DNA of 64,000 bases, taken from contig CM022299.1 in assembly GCA_011799875.1 (NCBI GenBank), positions 350,654,526 to 350,718,525 of the forward strand. The letters are read 5' to 3'. The position numbers and the translations under genes are program-made. This stretch comes from Thinopyrum elongatum. Its lineage: Eukaryota > Streptophyta > Magnoliopsida > Poales > Poaceae. The notes beneath the pieces were generated by a model. It was not told where the DNA came from, did not search any database, and saw only the letters and a list, made by a program, of their open reading frames with translations. Positions within the stretch are counted from its first letter, which is position 1. Every line of letters begins with the position of its first letter. Below are positions 21,803 through 33,590 of the stretch, piece by piece.

Positions 21803-22573
21803 ATGGACCGTCTGTTTCCACCTCGCCCTACGACGTAGCTTGTGCTTCGCACCTGTGCTCGAGACGTCCCTGGGTTTCCAGCTGTTCTGATCGCCCTCTT
21901 GATCAGGCTGGAATACCGCTGGTGCCCCGAGTACATGGTCTACGAGATTTATCGTGAGTTCAACCAGGAGCAGTACTATCCTGATGTTCGCATCTACGAT
22001 CAGCAGGATGACTCAGACACTGAGTTACACCTTTTCCACGGTATCGGCGTGAGGATTGAGATGGCAGTACATGATGCCGCTTACTCTGCTGTCGCACGTC
22101 TCCGAGGAGAGCACAGCGCCAGCTTGGATGCTTCTGAGTATCGGTACATTCCGTATGCCCCTGCTGGAGATGCTACTAGATACTACACAGCTACCTGGGC
22201 TCCGTACGAGCCTCGTCACTACGATCAGCGAGTTCTGATTCACTGTACTCAGGCTCTGGATCGCACTGTTCGTGCTCTTGCTGTCGAGTTGTTTGCCACT
22301 CGAGCCCGACTCTACGAGGCTATGACGCAGTTGCTACCAGCTGTTCGTGCAGGGATACATTCGGAGCACATTCTTTACCCGAGTAGGACCGAGACGCCAT
22401 CAGGGATCGATTGGCCTGCTGTGGGAGGTCACACGCCAGCACGTGGACCTCTTCTTACAGCTCGAGACCGGGTTCTGCATCAGAGTGCACATGGAGCACA
22501 GGATCCTTCTGCGACGAATGTCCGTCATCCGCACTTGCAGCTACCCCATTTCAGTGGTTTTCTCCGACGTTGA
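21803..22573 (+). pseudogene. E4 ORF ahead of gag, unknown function, one stop
   Basis: An ATG at 21803 opens 'MDRLFPPRPTT', then a TAG (21836-21838). The same frame then runs open to TGA at 22571-22573, about 255 codons in all. The product has 'LEYRWCPEYMVYEIYREF', 'MAVHDAAYSAVARLRGEH' and 'HCTQALDRTVRALAVELFAT', the last suggesting an amphipathic helix. No known retroelement domain is recognised. It stands alone between the primer site and gag on the sense strand, so it may be an accessory protein of this family. The early stop suggests this copy is dead. Confidence 0.6.
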
Positions 22574-22817
22574 TGTAGCCTTTGCTATGTCTCGTTGTGT
22601 ACTTCCTTACCGCGTGCCTGCGCGCCGCCTAGCATGTCTAGCTTTTGAATTTGCGCCGTTATGCTGCCCGAATGTAACCGACTCTGTATGGATATGTATG
22701 ACTTAATGACTACTATTAAGCATCTGTTCTACTACTTAAATTACATCGTGTTACATCATGCTTGTTGCTAAACACTCGCATTGGCTTCTGCTAAACTACC
22801 CTTGTTGACTTAGCAGG

Positions 22818-23753
22818 ATGGGTGATAACAATCCACCTCTGCCGCCACCGCCTGACTATATGGCTGCGATGATGCAACAGTTTGAACTCAACCGCCAATT
22901 CATGACGGGGATTATGCAGCAATTCCTTCGTCCTGAAGCTAATCAGCAGCCACCTTCCATCACCTTGCCAGAATTTATGCGACTCAACCCGTCGTTCTTT
23001 CGCAACACCGTCAATCCACTGGATGCCGATGACTGGCTGCGTGACATCTCTTATGAGATGGAGTCTGCTGATGTCGCCCCGGCCAATTATGTCACTTTTG
23101 CGACATACCTTCTGAAGGGTCGCGCATCACAATGGTGGGCCACTCACCGACAGACCCTACCACCTGGTACCATCGTCACCTGGGCAGAATTCAAGATTGC
23201 TTTCCGTGCCCGCTATATTCCTCAAGCTGTCATAGCCCGGAAGAAGGCCGAGTTCCGTAGTCTCGTTCAGGGCAATCAATCTGTGGAAGTTTATCAGCAC
23301 GAGTTTCTTGACTTGTCTCGCTACGCTGAAGAGGATGTTCCCACTGATGACCGAAGGCAGGAGAAATTCCGTGAAGGGCTGCATCATGACATTCAGTTAG
23401 CTCTGCTTGTCCAAGACTATCCTGATTTCGCCACCTTGGTGAATAAGGCTATCATGGTTGAAACTGGTCTGAAGAAGCACAAGGAAGCAACCAGACGCAC
23501 CCGTGAGGCGGGCTCATCTTCGGGCTCGTCTTCCCAGAAGCGCCGCATCTGGATACCTCAGAGCATGTACCGTCCAGCAGCTCCTGTGAACAGGCCCTCT
23601 TATGCTGCACCTCGTCTGCCTCCTCCACCACCAAGACAGCCTATGCAAGCTCCAGCACCTTGAGCTCCTGCACCAAGTCCTGACAATGGACTCTGCTTCA
23701 AGTGTGGCCAGCCGGGTCACCGTGCCAGAGATTGTTCTCAGAATCAGAATCAG
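22818..23753 (+). pseudogene. E4 gag with CCHC zinc knuckle, interrupted by TGA
   Basis: Starts 'MGDNNPPLPPPPDYMAAMM'. The capsid-like retrotransposon gag domain follows at residues ~75-190 ('DADDWLRDISYEMES', 'LKGRASQWWATHRQT', 'FKIAFRARYIPQAV', 'VEVYQHEFLDLSRYA'). A TGA at 23661-23663 lies in a Pro-rich linker. Beyond it, in the same frame, comes the knuckle '[14 protein letters not shown]' (about 23690-23735), and the frame runs on into the protease. The TGA fits a C-to-T change of CGA. The product would form virus-like particles and bind element RNA. Confidence 0.9.
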
Positions 23754-25148
23754 TTGGCTCTTCCTTCTGCTGGCCGTGGGAATTCTCAGCCTCGCTACAG
23801 CAATGTCAGGCCTTCTTATGGTCGTGGACAGAACTATCATGTCAACATGGCTGAAGCTCAAGATCAACCTGAAACCATGATGGGTACACTTCTTGTTAAT
23901 TCAGTACCTGCATCTATTTTATTTGATTCAGGAGCATCGCATTCATTCATGTCGGAAGACTTTGCATTCATGCATGGTGTTAAGTGTGACAACCTACATC
24001 ATCCATTAGGGGTTGACACTCCCGTGGGTAGATGTCGAGCCTCCCTGTTCAGCCCCGAAGTCACTGTTGAAATTGAGGGGTTGAAGTTCCAGGCACTCCC
24101 CATTATCCTGAGTTCCTCCAAGATTGATCTTATCTTGGGAATGGATTGGTTGAAGGCTCACTATGCCTCAATCAATTGTGCCACTAAAGTTGTTCACCTC
24201 TTACACCCATCGAATGAGATAGTGAATTATCAAGCTCACCTCACCCAGAACGCTGAGGCTCAGATTTATGCCTTGAATGCGTTGAACGCTTCTCCACTTG
24301 AGGGAATCGAGAACATCCCAGTTGTCTGTGACTTCCCGGATGTTTTTCCAGAAGAACTTCCAGGAATACCCCCTGCTAGAGCTGTCGAGTTCGTCATCGA
24401 CTTGAAGCCTGGCACCACTCCTATTGCGAAGCGTCCCTACAAGATGCCTCCGCACCATCTTATCGAGCTTAAGGAAGAAATTGATAAATCCTTGAGGAAG
24501 GGTTTCATTCGCCCTAGTTCCTCTACCTGGGGAGCGTCGTCTCTTTTTGTCAAGAAGAAAGATGGCATGAATAGGTTGGTCCAAGATTACCGTCCTATCA
24601 ACCAGGCAACCATTCAGAATAAATATCCGCTTCCCCGGATCAATGACTTATATGATCAACTTGCTGGATCTTCGGTGTTCTCTAAACTCGACTTGAGGTT
24701 GGGTTATCACCAGATCCGTGTCCGCGAAGAGGATATTCCGAAGACTGCATTCGTTACCCGTTATGGCTCCTATGAATACACTGTCATGTCATTTGGCCTA
24801 ACGAATGCTCTAGCTACGTTCTCCCGTATGATGAATTATATATTCATGGACTACCTCGACAAGTTCGTCGTGGTATATCTGGATGATATCCTAGTATATT
24901 CGAAGAATAAGGAAGAACATGCCGAACATCTTCGCCTTGTTCTGGAGAGGCTTCGAGAGCACAAGTTATATGCCAAGTACTCCAAATGTGAATTCTTGCT
25001 TTCTGAAGTGACCTACCTTGGACATGTCATTTCCAAGGACGGTATTGCCGTTAACTCGGAGCGTGTTCAGGCTATTCTTGACTGGACTCCTCCGAAGAAT
25101 GCCAAGCAAGTCCGAAGCTTTCTCGGTCTAGCCAGTTATTGTCGCTGA
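23754..25148 (+). pseudogene. E4 protease and reverse transcriptase
   Basis: Continues the gag frame. The protease shows '[18 protein letters not shown]' and '[13 protein letters not shown]', with the D-S-G-A active site intact. RT begins near 24390 ('[19 protein letters not shown]') and shows '[15 protein letters not shown]', '[16 protein letters not shown]' and the active site '[12 protein letters not shown]', so both RT aspartates are kept. The frame stops at TGA 25146-25148 within 'FLGLASYCR*', again explainable as CGA to TGA. Confidence 0.92.
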
Positions 25149-25718
25149 TCCGTCGAGAACTTCTCCAAGATCGCCAAGCCCCTGACTAATCTGCTCCAAA
25201 AAGGCGTTAAGTTTGAGTGGACAGACAAATGTCAGGAAAGTTTCCTGACCCTCAAGGACAAACTTACTTCTGCTCCAGTGCTTGCTCTTCCTGATTCTCG
25301 CAAGGACTTTGTGATATATTGCGACACCTCTCGTCAAGGATTAGGCTGTGTCCTAATGCAAGAACGAAGAGTGATTGCATATGCTTCACGTCAATTGCGT
25401 CTGCATGAAGAAAATTATCCAGTGCATGATCTTGAACTTGCTGCAGTGATCTATGCATTAAAGTTATGGCGACATTACCTTCTTGGTAATCGGTGTGAGA
25501 TTTATACCGATCACCAGAGTCTGAAATACGTGTTCACTCAACCGGATCTTAATCTCCGTCAACAACGATGGTTAGAAACAATTACGGACTATGATTGCGG
25601 TATTTCATATACCCCGGGCAAGGCTAACGTGATGGCCGATGCCTTAAGCCGCAAGTCATATTGCAACAACCTCATGGTTAGGCGAGCTGAACCTCACCTT
25701 TATGCAGAACTGACTTAG
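25149..25718 (+). pseudogene. E4 RNase H
   Basis: Same frame after the TGA. '[20 protein letters not shown]' links RT to RNase H. The RNase H has '[18 protein letters not shown]' (first Asp; the usual D-A-S is D-T-S here), '[19 protein letters not shown]' (Glu), '[14 protein letters not shown]' (Asp) and '[13 protein letters not shown]' (final Asp). It ends with TAG 25716-25718, consistent with CAG to TAG. There is no second RNase H, in contrast to E1/E2. Confidence 0.9.
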
Positions 25719-26903
25719 CTAAATCTGCGAATTGTTCCCCAAGGTTCTCTTAATAACCTTGTGGTACAGCCAGACCTTCAAAAGGCTGTTAAGGAAGCGC
25801 AAGCCAAAGATGCTGAAATTGATTTGATGAAGAAAGAGCTTCACCTTGAGAAGTACCGGGATTTCTCAGTTGCTGAAGATGGAACATTATATTTCAGAGA
25901 TCGCATCGTAGTACCTCGCTTCGAGCTTATGACTGACAAGGTCATGAAGGAGGCTCATGATACACCGCTGTCTATCCATCCGGGTAGCACCAAGATGTAT
26001 CACGATCTTCGACAGAGGTACTGGTGGTCTAGAATGAAGCAGGACATTGCTCGATATGTTGCTGAATGTGACGTATGCCATCGCGTGAAGGCAGAACATT
26101 AGAAGCCTGCTGGAATTCTTCAACCACTCCCTATTCCTTTGTGGAAGTGGGATAAGGTGCAGATGGATTTCATTACTGGTCTTCCCAAGTCTCAGAAAGG
26201 TCACGATGCTATTCTTGTTGTCGTCCATCAACTTTCCAAGGTTGCTCATTTCCTACCTGTCAAGGAGACTATCACTGCTAGCCAACTAGCAGAGCTGTAT
26301 ATCTCCAGGATCGTTTCACTCCACGGTATTCCGAAGGAGATCAGTTCGGACCGTGGCGGTTTTTTCACGTCCAAGTTCTGGGAAAGTTTTCAAGAAGCTA
26401 TGGGAACTCACATTACATGGAGTTCAGCTTATCATCCCCAATCCCAAGGCCAAGTCGAGCGAGTAAATCAAGTGCTTGAAGATATGCTTCGCGCCTGTGT
26501 TATATCCGTCGGTAATAAATGGGAGGAATCTCTCCCGTATGCCGAGTTCTCTTATAACAACAGCTATCAAGCCAGCTTGAAAATGACCCCCTTCGAAGTT
26601 CTCTATGGACGTAAATGTCGAACCCCTCTGAATTGGTCAGAAACTGGGGAACGACCACTTGTGGGTCCAGACATTATTCAACATGCCGAAGAACAAGTCA
26701 GAATTATCCGGGAAAATCTCAAGGCGGCTCGGGACCGCCAGAAGAGCAACTATGATCGCAAACGATGGGGTCTGACTTATCAACCAGGTGATCATGCTTA
26801 TCTTCGTGTCACTCCTATGAAGGGCACCCGTCGTTTCGGAATCAAGGGCAAGCTAGCTCCTCGCTATATCGGTCCTTTCCGCATCGTGGCTAGACGTGGA
26901 TAG
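25719..26903 (+). pseudogene. E4 integrase
   Basis: Same frame. The zinc-binding region is present (near 25970-26090: 'SIHPGSTKMYHDLRQRYWW', then 'VAECDVCHRVK'), then TAG (26100-26102). The core follows with 'KVQMDFITGLPK' (Asp), 'EISSDRGGFFTSKFW' (Asp) and 'SQGQVERVNQVLEDMLR' (Glu). The C-terminal part has 'GKLAPRYIGPFRIVARRG' with the GPF/Y motif. A TAG at 26901-26903 ends the frame; family comparison suggests Glu there. The catalytic residues are kept although the reading frame is not. Confidence 0.92.
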
Positions 26904-27214
26904 GTGGCATATAATTGGAGTTACCACCGCAATTCTCTCATATTCACGATGTCTTCCACGTGTCGCAACTTCGTAAATGCTTCAAGGAATCTCCGCACCG
27001 TGCAGTGGATCACGAGATGCTTCAACTGCAAGATGATTTGTCTTATAAGGAGCATCCGATCCACATCCTTGATGAAGCTGAACGTCGAACTCATCAGAAG
27101 ATGATCAAGTTCCTGAAAGTGCAGTGGTTGAATCACACTGAAGATGAAGCCACTTGGGAACACGAGGATCATCTTCGGGAAGAATATCCCGACCTCTTTC
27201 CTTCTACCTCCTAA
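26904..27214 (+). pseudogene. E4 integrase chromodomain-like tail, frameshifted
   Basis: After the TAG the family-like sequence continues one frame over ('FSHIHDVFHVSQLRKCF', 'IKFLKVQWLNHTEDEATWE', 'EDHLREEYPDLF'), which indicates loss of one base near 26915. The V-Q-W...E-A-T-W-E pattern is the chromodomain-like fold of chromovirus integrases, which directs integration to particular chromatin. It ends at TAA after 'STS' (27214). Confidence 0.85.
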
Positions 27215-27237
27215 ATTCTCGGGACGAGAATTTCCTT

Positions 27238-27252
27238 TAGAGGAGGAGAACT
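27238..27252 (+). other. E4 polypurine tract
   Basis: 'agaggaggagaact' directly precedes the 3' LTR start TGTAACACCCC; it would prime plus-strand DNA synthesis. Confidence 0.75.
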
Positions 27253-30200
27253 TGTAACACCCCTGTGTAATAGCCATTATGATCAACTGCTAATATTGCC
27301 AAGTCATATCATTTGCAGTGCCTAAACATAGTGGTTATCCAAAGCAAATCAACTCCAATCTGAAAATCAACTCAAATTCATAAGTGAAATATGAAGTTGA
27401 TCAAATAGTGTTGGAAAAATGTTCATTAATTGGCAAATAATCCAGGAACATTTATAAATCCATGATCAATATAATTGGAGTAAGCTAAGTGACTCAAACA
27501 AATTGAAACAGCACCAAAATAGAATTATTAAATCCATTTAAAATCATATTAAATTCAAATGGAATCCAAATATGTCCAAGCGAGTTTTTGGTGAAGGGTA
27601 ATATTGCATTGCATTATTTGGACCAAGTTCCACACTTTACAAAAATGTAAAAGTGCCCTGACTAATTCAGAACAGAAAAGAATAAAAGAAAATATAAAGC
27701 AGATTACAGAAACATAAAAACGAGGCACTGTGCACTGGGCCTTAGTGCACAGTGCCCCGACAGCCGTCCCATCTGGCCCAACTCCGTCTCTCTCCCTCGC
27801 GTGTCGCCTTCCCCATGGCAGGGCGCGCACGCACCGGTGGGCGCGCGACACGCCGGCGCCACCGACAGAACAAGGACGAGGAGGGGATAAGGGCGAGGCC
27901 CGTTCACTTCCCCTGGACCCCCTCGACCACTCCTCCCCTCTCCCCTCGCTCTTCCCCTCTGGTTCTCGACGCTACCCGACGCGGCTGCCGTCGCGCCCTG
28001 CCCGCAGACGCGGCCACCGTCCCCCATTCGCTTCGCCGAGACGTCCTGCGGCTCCGCCTCGCTCCTCTGCTTCGACTACACCTCGACATCGAGCTCGGGA
28101 AGGACCGCACGGACGGGATTGACCTCGGCCTCTTCTTCTCTGTCGCCGGCGATTCCCGTCGACCCCGAGCCCCCTGCTGCTACTAAGCCATCGAAGGCTT
28201 TTCATAGCCACTAGGTGAGCTCCGTCCTTTCCCCTGTTTTCTCCCTCATGTATTTGGACGCCTTCGACGAGCTGCCACCGTAGCCGTGCTCCGACCGCCG
28301 CCGCGTTAGCCATTGTCGTGCTCCCGAGCTCTGGCAGCTCGAGCCAGGGGCGTTAACGCGCTCCTAGGGGTCCGCAGCTTCTCCCTAGCTAGTTAGCATG
28401 CGCGAGAGCGCCGCGCAGTCACGGTCCCATTAGGTCCCGAACTCCGGCGCCCGCCCCGCTGCTCGCCGCCGTCGATCTAGCTCACCTCCGGTCGGTCCAA
28501 GGCCACCAGTTGACGTGGCGCTCTTCCAGCTTTCGAAAGCAGCCAACCGCGCGCGAAATGGTGCACTATAGCGCAAATCCGACGCACTCCGGCGACGCGC
28601 CGCCGCGTTTGAGGTCGCTGGAGCTGTCTCCGGCCGGCACCGACGTGGCCTGACGTGTGGGTCCCCCTGAGTCACTGCCGGGTGGGCCCCGCCGACCCTT
28701 TGACCCAGTCAACTGCGCTGACTGGGCAGCGCAGTCACTGACATATGGGCCCCCCCGCGGTTAATTAAGCTAATAGCGTTTAATTAAATAAAATTAATTA
28801 GTTTAGTCTAGTGTCTCACTGACATGTGGGGCCCGCCCCCTAATTAACCCTGTTAATTAGATTAACTTAATGTTAGTCTTAACAGAGACTGACATGTGGG
28901 TCCCACTGGACCCACATGTCAGGTTTGACTGGTCAGCCGACCTATTGACTTGCTGATGTCAGCATTACCTCATGCTGACGTCATAATTCCCTTTTCTGCT
29001 AAAATAAATAAATTCCAGAAAATTAATTAAACTTTGAAAATTAATAACTTTTAAACCGTAGCTCGGATTGAAAAAGTTAAAACACGAAAGTTGCTCAGAA
29101 CGACGAGACAAGTCTGGTCATGTCGTCTATTTCCATGTCGGAACCCCCTACGTAGGAGAACTCGTAACTTCGAACCCGTATCTGATAGATGAATAGTACC
29201 TAATCACCGGTTAATAAATCCAACACTAATCCTAAAATAACTAAAATGACTTAGGCATACATCACGCAGCCCTGCACAGCATCATAGCATAGCATGCCCC
29301 GTGTTGCATTTGATTGCATTATATTTACTTGTTTCCTCCCCCCTCTTCTCTTTCGGTAGACCCCGACGTTGTCGTAGCTCCTGAGGCAGACGCCGCTCCG
29401 GAGTACGACTACGTCCCCGACGATCAGACCCTTGCCGTCGAGCAGACAGGCAAGCACCCCCATTTTGAACATTCCAATATCACCTATTCTCTTCCCTCTT
29501 ATGCTTGCATTAGATGTTACTGCTGCTATTACTATCCTATATCTGTTGCATAGCCTGTTTACTAGTAACCTACTGTTGATACCTGCCTGTTATCCTAAAC
29601 TGTATAGCATAGGATGGGTAGAGCCTCATCAGAGACCCACTTGTCCCGACTGCCCCGCTGGATAATCAGAAGACCCGATTATCGGGATCGAAGATTAGAC
29701 CCGGGCACCACACGTCACTTCCCCCTATGTTGCTCGACACTACTGGGTTACTATCGAGTGCCGAGGGTGATACCTCGACAGCACTTCAGATGATAACCTT
29801 GTAGGTTAGTTACTCGGTCGTGATAAGCGAGGGTGATTCCTCCTACACCACCCCCGATACCGACGCCGTCGTGCAACATCTCAAGTGTGGACCTCGAGGG
29901 TGATTCCTCCTTCGTTCACCTTGATGATAACATCGAGCGGGAATTCCATCGAGGGTGATTCATCAGGGTTCCCTTCGGTGTCAGACACACAGCTACTTTG
30001 GATACTATGACTTGACTTTGAACCATGATACTAAAGACGGGTCGGCCCTGAGGGGTACCCACGCGAGCATGAATGCAAAGTGATGTGGAGTCGGGTTGAC
30101 CTGAGAGGTGCCCGCGAGATAACTATGAGGGGTGGCCGGGCATTCTTAGCCCTTGCCGCAAGTCCTCGAGACGGGGCGACGGGGTCACATCGATCATGAG

Positions 30201-31453
30201 TCTCTGCTCATTTCCGCGCGCTCCTAACCCACTAAACGGTTTGGATATTTGATCCGAGGGGCCTCTGGCCTGATAGCACTAACCATCACGTGGGCATAGT
30301 ATGGGCGTTCTGCGTCGTATACATCAGCCGAAGCTCTATTGACGTCAGCGAGGAGCGGCCCATTTTGGATTGGACTGGGAACGCAATTGTGCTTGTATAA
30401 GGGGTTGCTAGGTCTGCTTCTGAAACGTCCTCGCAACGTGCAGGGTTCCTAGGGCGAAGGCCCAAGACCCCTGGGGGCATAGGTTAGTCCGGCGTGCTGA
30501 CCTCTCTTTAGAGCCCAGGTCGGGTTGCGGCGTGTTGCTTAGCCGAGGCCGGGCATGACCCAGAAAAGTGTGTCCAGCCAGAGTTAAGCGAGCATGGTGG
30601 GTAAGTTGGTGCACCCCTACAAGGAAGAAACTTCTATCGATAGCCTGTCCTACGGTAACGGACACTCGGAGTTGTATCCCGATCGGTACAACTAGAACAT
30701 GACTTGTGATGAGAACTGGATAGTACGGCTCTGGGATTGCTTTCTCGCAGGGAGTCGAGGAAGAATCTCTGGCCAAGGATGATGACATTACTGCTATACT
30801 TTACATTATGTTATTCTGCTCTCTTCTTATGCTGCAAGACTGTTGAAGATGCTGAAGATGCTAGTCTTCGATAGGACTAGGCTTTTCCCCTCTATTCTGG
30901 CATTTCTGCAGCCCAGTCCACATATACAGCCCTCCTTTGAAAATGTTGCATATGTAGTGTAGATCCGTGCTTGCTGAGTACTTCGGATGAGTACTCACGT
31001 TTGCTTTATTTTTCCTTTTTCCCCCTTTTTCCCTTTGTCGCATCCAGACGACGGAGCCCCGGAGCCAGTTGACCCCGTCGACGACCACTACTACTAGCAG
31101 CCCGGAGAGTACTACTACTACGAGGAGCCGACAGACGACCAGGAGTAGGATTCGGAGGGTCCAGGGCAGGAGGCCCACGCCTTTCGATCGTCGTATTTTA
31201 TTTTGCCCCGCCTTCTAAAGGCTTATCTTCATTTCTGTAATATATCTGTACCCATATATCCGATGCTTCCGCTGACACTTGTATGCCATCGAGCTATGTA
31301 TTCGAGCCCTCGAGGCCCTGGCTTGTAATATAAAGCTTGTATGACTTTATTTATGTTTTAGAGTTGTGTTGTGATATCTTCAAGTGAGTCCTTAGGCTTG
31401 ATCGTGTGCATTTGCGTGTATGTTTAGTGCATGATTAAGCCGGGGTCGTCACA
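27253..31453 (+). repeat. E4 3' LTR, full length (about 4.2 kb)
   Basis: Starts TGTAACACCCCTGTG after the polypurine tract and ends '..gtcgtcaca'. The last 2011 bases match the truncated 5' LTR. A GC-rich block (27722-28700) produces many chance ORFs. Palindromic GAGGGTGATTCCTC copies are at 29829-29842 and 29896-29909, with a variant (..TTCATC) near 29950. I see no host gene in it. E6 (60226-64000) is an equivalent LTR. Confidence 0.92.
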
Positions 31454-31592
31454 CCCGAGCGATTGCAGTAGCTACGTTACTGAACCCGAGCGATCGATCC
31501 CTTTGGCTGTTAGCTGAACCCGAGCGATTCATTCACTACTTACTGAACCCGAGCGATTCCTTCGCTGCTACCGCTAACTGAACCCGAGCGAT
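31454..31592. repeat. CACTA subterminal array of GAACCCGAGCGAT
   Basis: Copies at 31454 (partial), 31482, 31516, 31545 and 31580, spaced about 30-35 bases apart with unlike spacers. Regular short motifs near the ends are the known binding sites for TNPA in En/Spm-type elements. Confidence 0.8.
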
Positions 31593-31659
31593 CGATCACT
31601 GCTGTTTACTGAAGTCGATCAAGCCCCTGTGCAAGATGTAGCCAGCCGGTGTTGGGTTG

Positions 31660-32420
31660 TCTCTCAATGAACAGTGCCTGTTGCTATTATGCTTGCGGTA
31701 CGTAGAACGAGTCGAGCCAGTTGGTTGGCTGTGGATGAACAGTTCCTGGTAGGGGTTGGATGAACAGGACCCCATGGTAATAGGCCGTTGCAGCTGGATG
31801 AACAAGACCCCAAGGAGGCCGCCACACCCTAGTCGGTTGGGCGTAGATGAACATGACCCCGTGGAGGCTGGGTGAATAGTAGCTCATGGATGAACAGTAC
31901 CAGGTGGAGGCTGGAGGAAGTCGATGGTGTATGAACAGTAGTTTGTGGAGGCTGGAACGAGGTTGTAGACGGTGGATGAACAGTAGCCCGTGGAGTCCTG
32001 TTTTGTGGTATGCCACACCCCTCATGATGAACATGACCCTGTTTCGACCGTAGGCGCTTGAATAGAAGTCAGTTTCCTCCATTTTGTGGTACGCCAAACC
32101 CCTCCCGATCAACAAGACCCCGTTTCGACCGTAGGCGCTTGAACAGAAGTGTGTTTCCTCTGTTTTGCGGTACACAAACCCCTCCCGATCAACAGGACCC
32201 CGTTTCAACCATACGCAGTTGAATAAAAGGTTGTTTCCTCTGTTTTACGGTACGCCAGACCCTGTTTCGGCTGTTTCGTCCAAGATAGTTGCTCCCGATG
32301 AACAGGACGCGTTCCGACCCAGTCGCTTGGCTCCCGGTGAACACGGCGTTGTTTTCTCCTTTTTGATCCGGCCGGTTGGCTGCCAATGAACAGGAGGCCA
32401 TTGTTGTCGTCCGTTGCCTA
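31660..32420. repeat. CACTA subterminal array of GATGAACAG-type motifs
   Basis: About 18 variants of (G/C)(G/A)AT(G/C)AACA(G/A)(T/G)A..CC, many followed by 'ccccgtgg' or 'ggaggctgg'. One internal unit ('gtttcgaccgtaggcgcttg') is repeated at about 32040 and 32120. No gene is supported here. Confidence 0.8.
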
Positions 32421-32689
32421 TCCATGTACATGAGCCCTGGCCATACGTATGCGCGAGTACGCGTTCGAGACCCCGGCCGTATGTATGTATGTACCCGTAT
32501 TTTTTGCAGCTTGGCTGTACGTACGTGTACTCCATTTAGATGGGACGGCGTGGACTACTACGTAGGGGCCGGACTATACTACGACACGTGCCGCTGCTTG
32601 TTCGGCCATGGTTCATCCTTGTAGAGACACCGATCGACCAGTATGTACGTACACGTTCATGATCAGACAGACAACGCTACATACACTTC

Positions 32690-33590
32690 GACCGGGTGGG
32701 TCCCAGCTGTCAGGGAGGATAAGGAGGCACTTCTTTGCATGCGAAGATATAGCTGGTGGGTCCCAGCAATCAGGGGGAGGAATCATTTTTTTGCGCGTAA
32801 TATGGGGGCACTTCCTTGCGTCTAAAGATGTAGCTTGTGGGTCCAGCTGTCAGCGTCACCGCGTATAGTCATCTTTTGATGGCTGTCATTCATTGACCAC
32901 GTTGACCACGCCGCGCACCAAGGCGGTGGACGACGGTGAGTCTAGGAAGGGAATGATGCGGAGCCAGGGAACACGCGGCAGTGGATGCCCACACGAAGGG
33001 GAGTATGAGGGTTGACTAGTTCGACTGCGGTGAGAGGCTGCCGTCGCCGGAGAATAACAGGAGGTGTGGGTGAGTAGAGGGATGGCATGGACAGCGGTGG
33101 CAGCACAACCGGCCATGGGAGGCAGGAGCAGGCGGTCCCGCTGGCGCTGGTTTGGGCGGCTGGAGCAAGAAGATCAGAGGTTGAAGAAGCAGCATGGCCG
33201 TTGGATTAACATCCAACGGTCATTGCTGCTAGAATCATTTGTTGACTAAGTTGACAAAACCCTGTGTACGCGTCAACTTAGTAGGCCCACAAGCGAGGCA
33301 CCAAATCTGGTGGGTCCCAGCAAGCAGCGGAAGGAATCCTTTTTCCTGCGCGGAATAAGGAGGCACTTCCTTGCGTGCGATGATGTAGCTGGTAGGTCTT
33401 AGCTGTCAGGTGGAGGAAACTTTTTTTCTTGCGTAATAAGGAGGCACTTCCTTACGTGCGAAGATGTAGCTGGTGGGTCCCAGGTTTCAGGAGGTGCAAT
33501 CATTTTTGTTCACGTAATAAGGAGGCACTTGCTTGTGTGCGGCCATGGACCATGTGGGCCCCTACACTCAGCCTCTCCACTTACATCCCT
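32690..33590. repeat. CACTA internal repeat units (GGTGGGTCCCAGC type)
   Basis: A unit of about 80-90 bases with 'ggtgggtcccagc', a T-rich run and 'aaggaggcacttccttgcgt' recurs near 32690, 32757, 32835, 33308, 33390 and 33470. A related copy is at about 34300-34384. A longer non-repeat block (32880-33240) interrupts the series. Confidence 0.75.

Larger units (their letters stand above)
19397..31453 (+). mobile_element. Chromovirus-type Ty3/gypsy element E4 with 4.2 kb LTR
   Basis: Order: truncated 5' LTR, tRNA-Met-type primer site, an extra ORF, gag with CCHC knuckle, protease, RT, RNase H, integrase, chromodomain-like end, polypurine tract, full 3' LTR. The integrase C-terminal chromodomain-like motif marks a chromovirus, and the very long LTR recalls the Tekay type. 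The coding frame is essentially one gag-pol read interrupted by single stops, most of which look like C-to-T changes, plus one base deletion. The two LTR portions align over 2011 bases with equal length and few differences. Confidence 0.9.

Noticed and set aside
27704..28313. Several 70-145 codon frames on both strands in the GC-rich LTR block
   Set aside because: GC-rich DNA has few stops. The products are Arg/Pro-rich without motifs, and the block lies in an LTR.
31454..31458. CCCGA on both sides of E4 (19392-19396 and 31454-31458) as its TSD
   Set aside because: The 5' LTR start is missing, so the left CCCGA does not touch a true LTR end. CCCGA is also part of the CCCGAGCGAT array. A chance match is more likely.
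31454..32420. Regularly spaced repeats that might suggest a CRISPR array
   Set aside because: Plant nuclear context, degenerate repeats of 9-13 bases and uneven spacers; explained as CACTA subterminal repeats.
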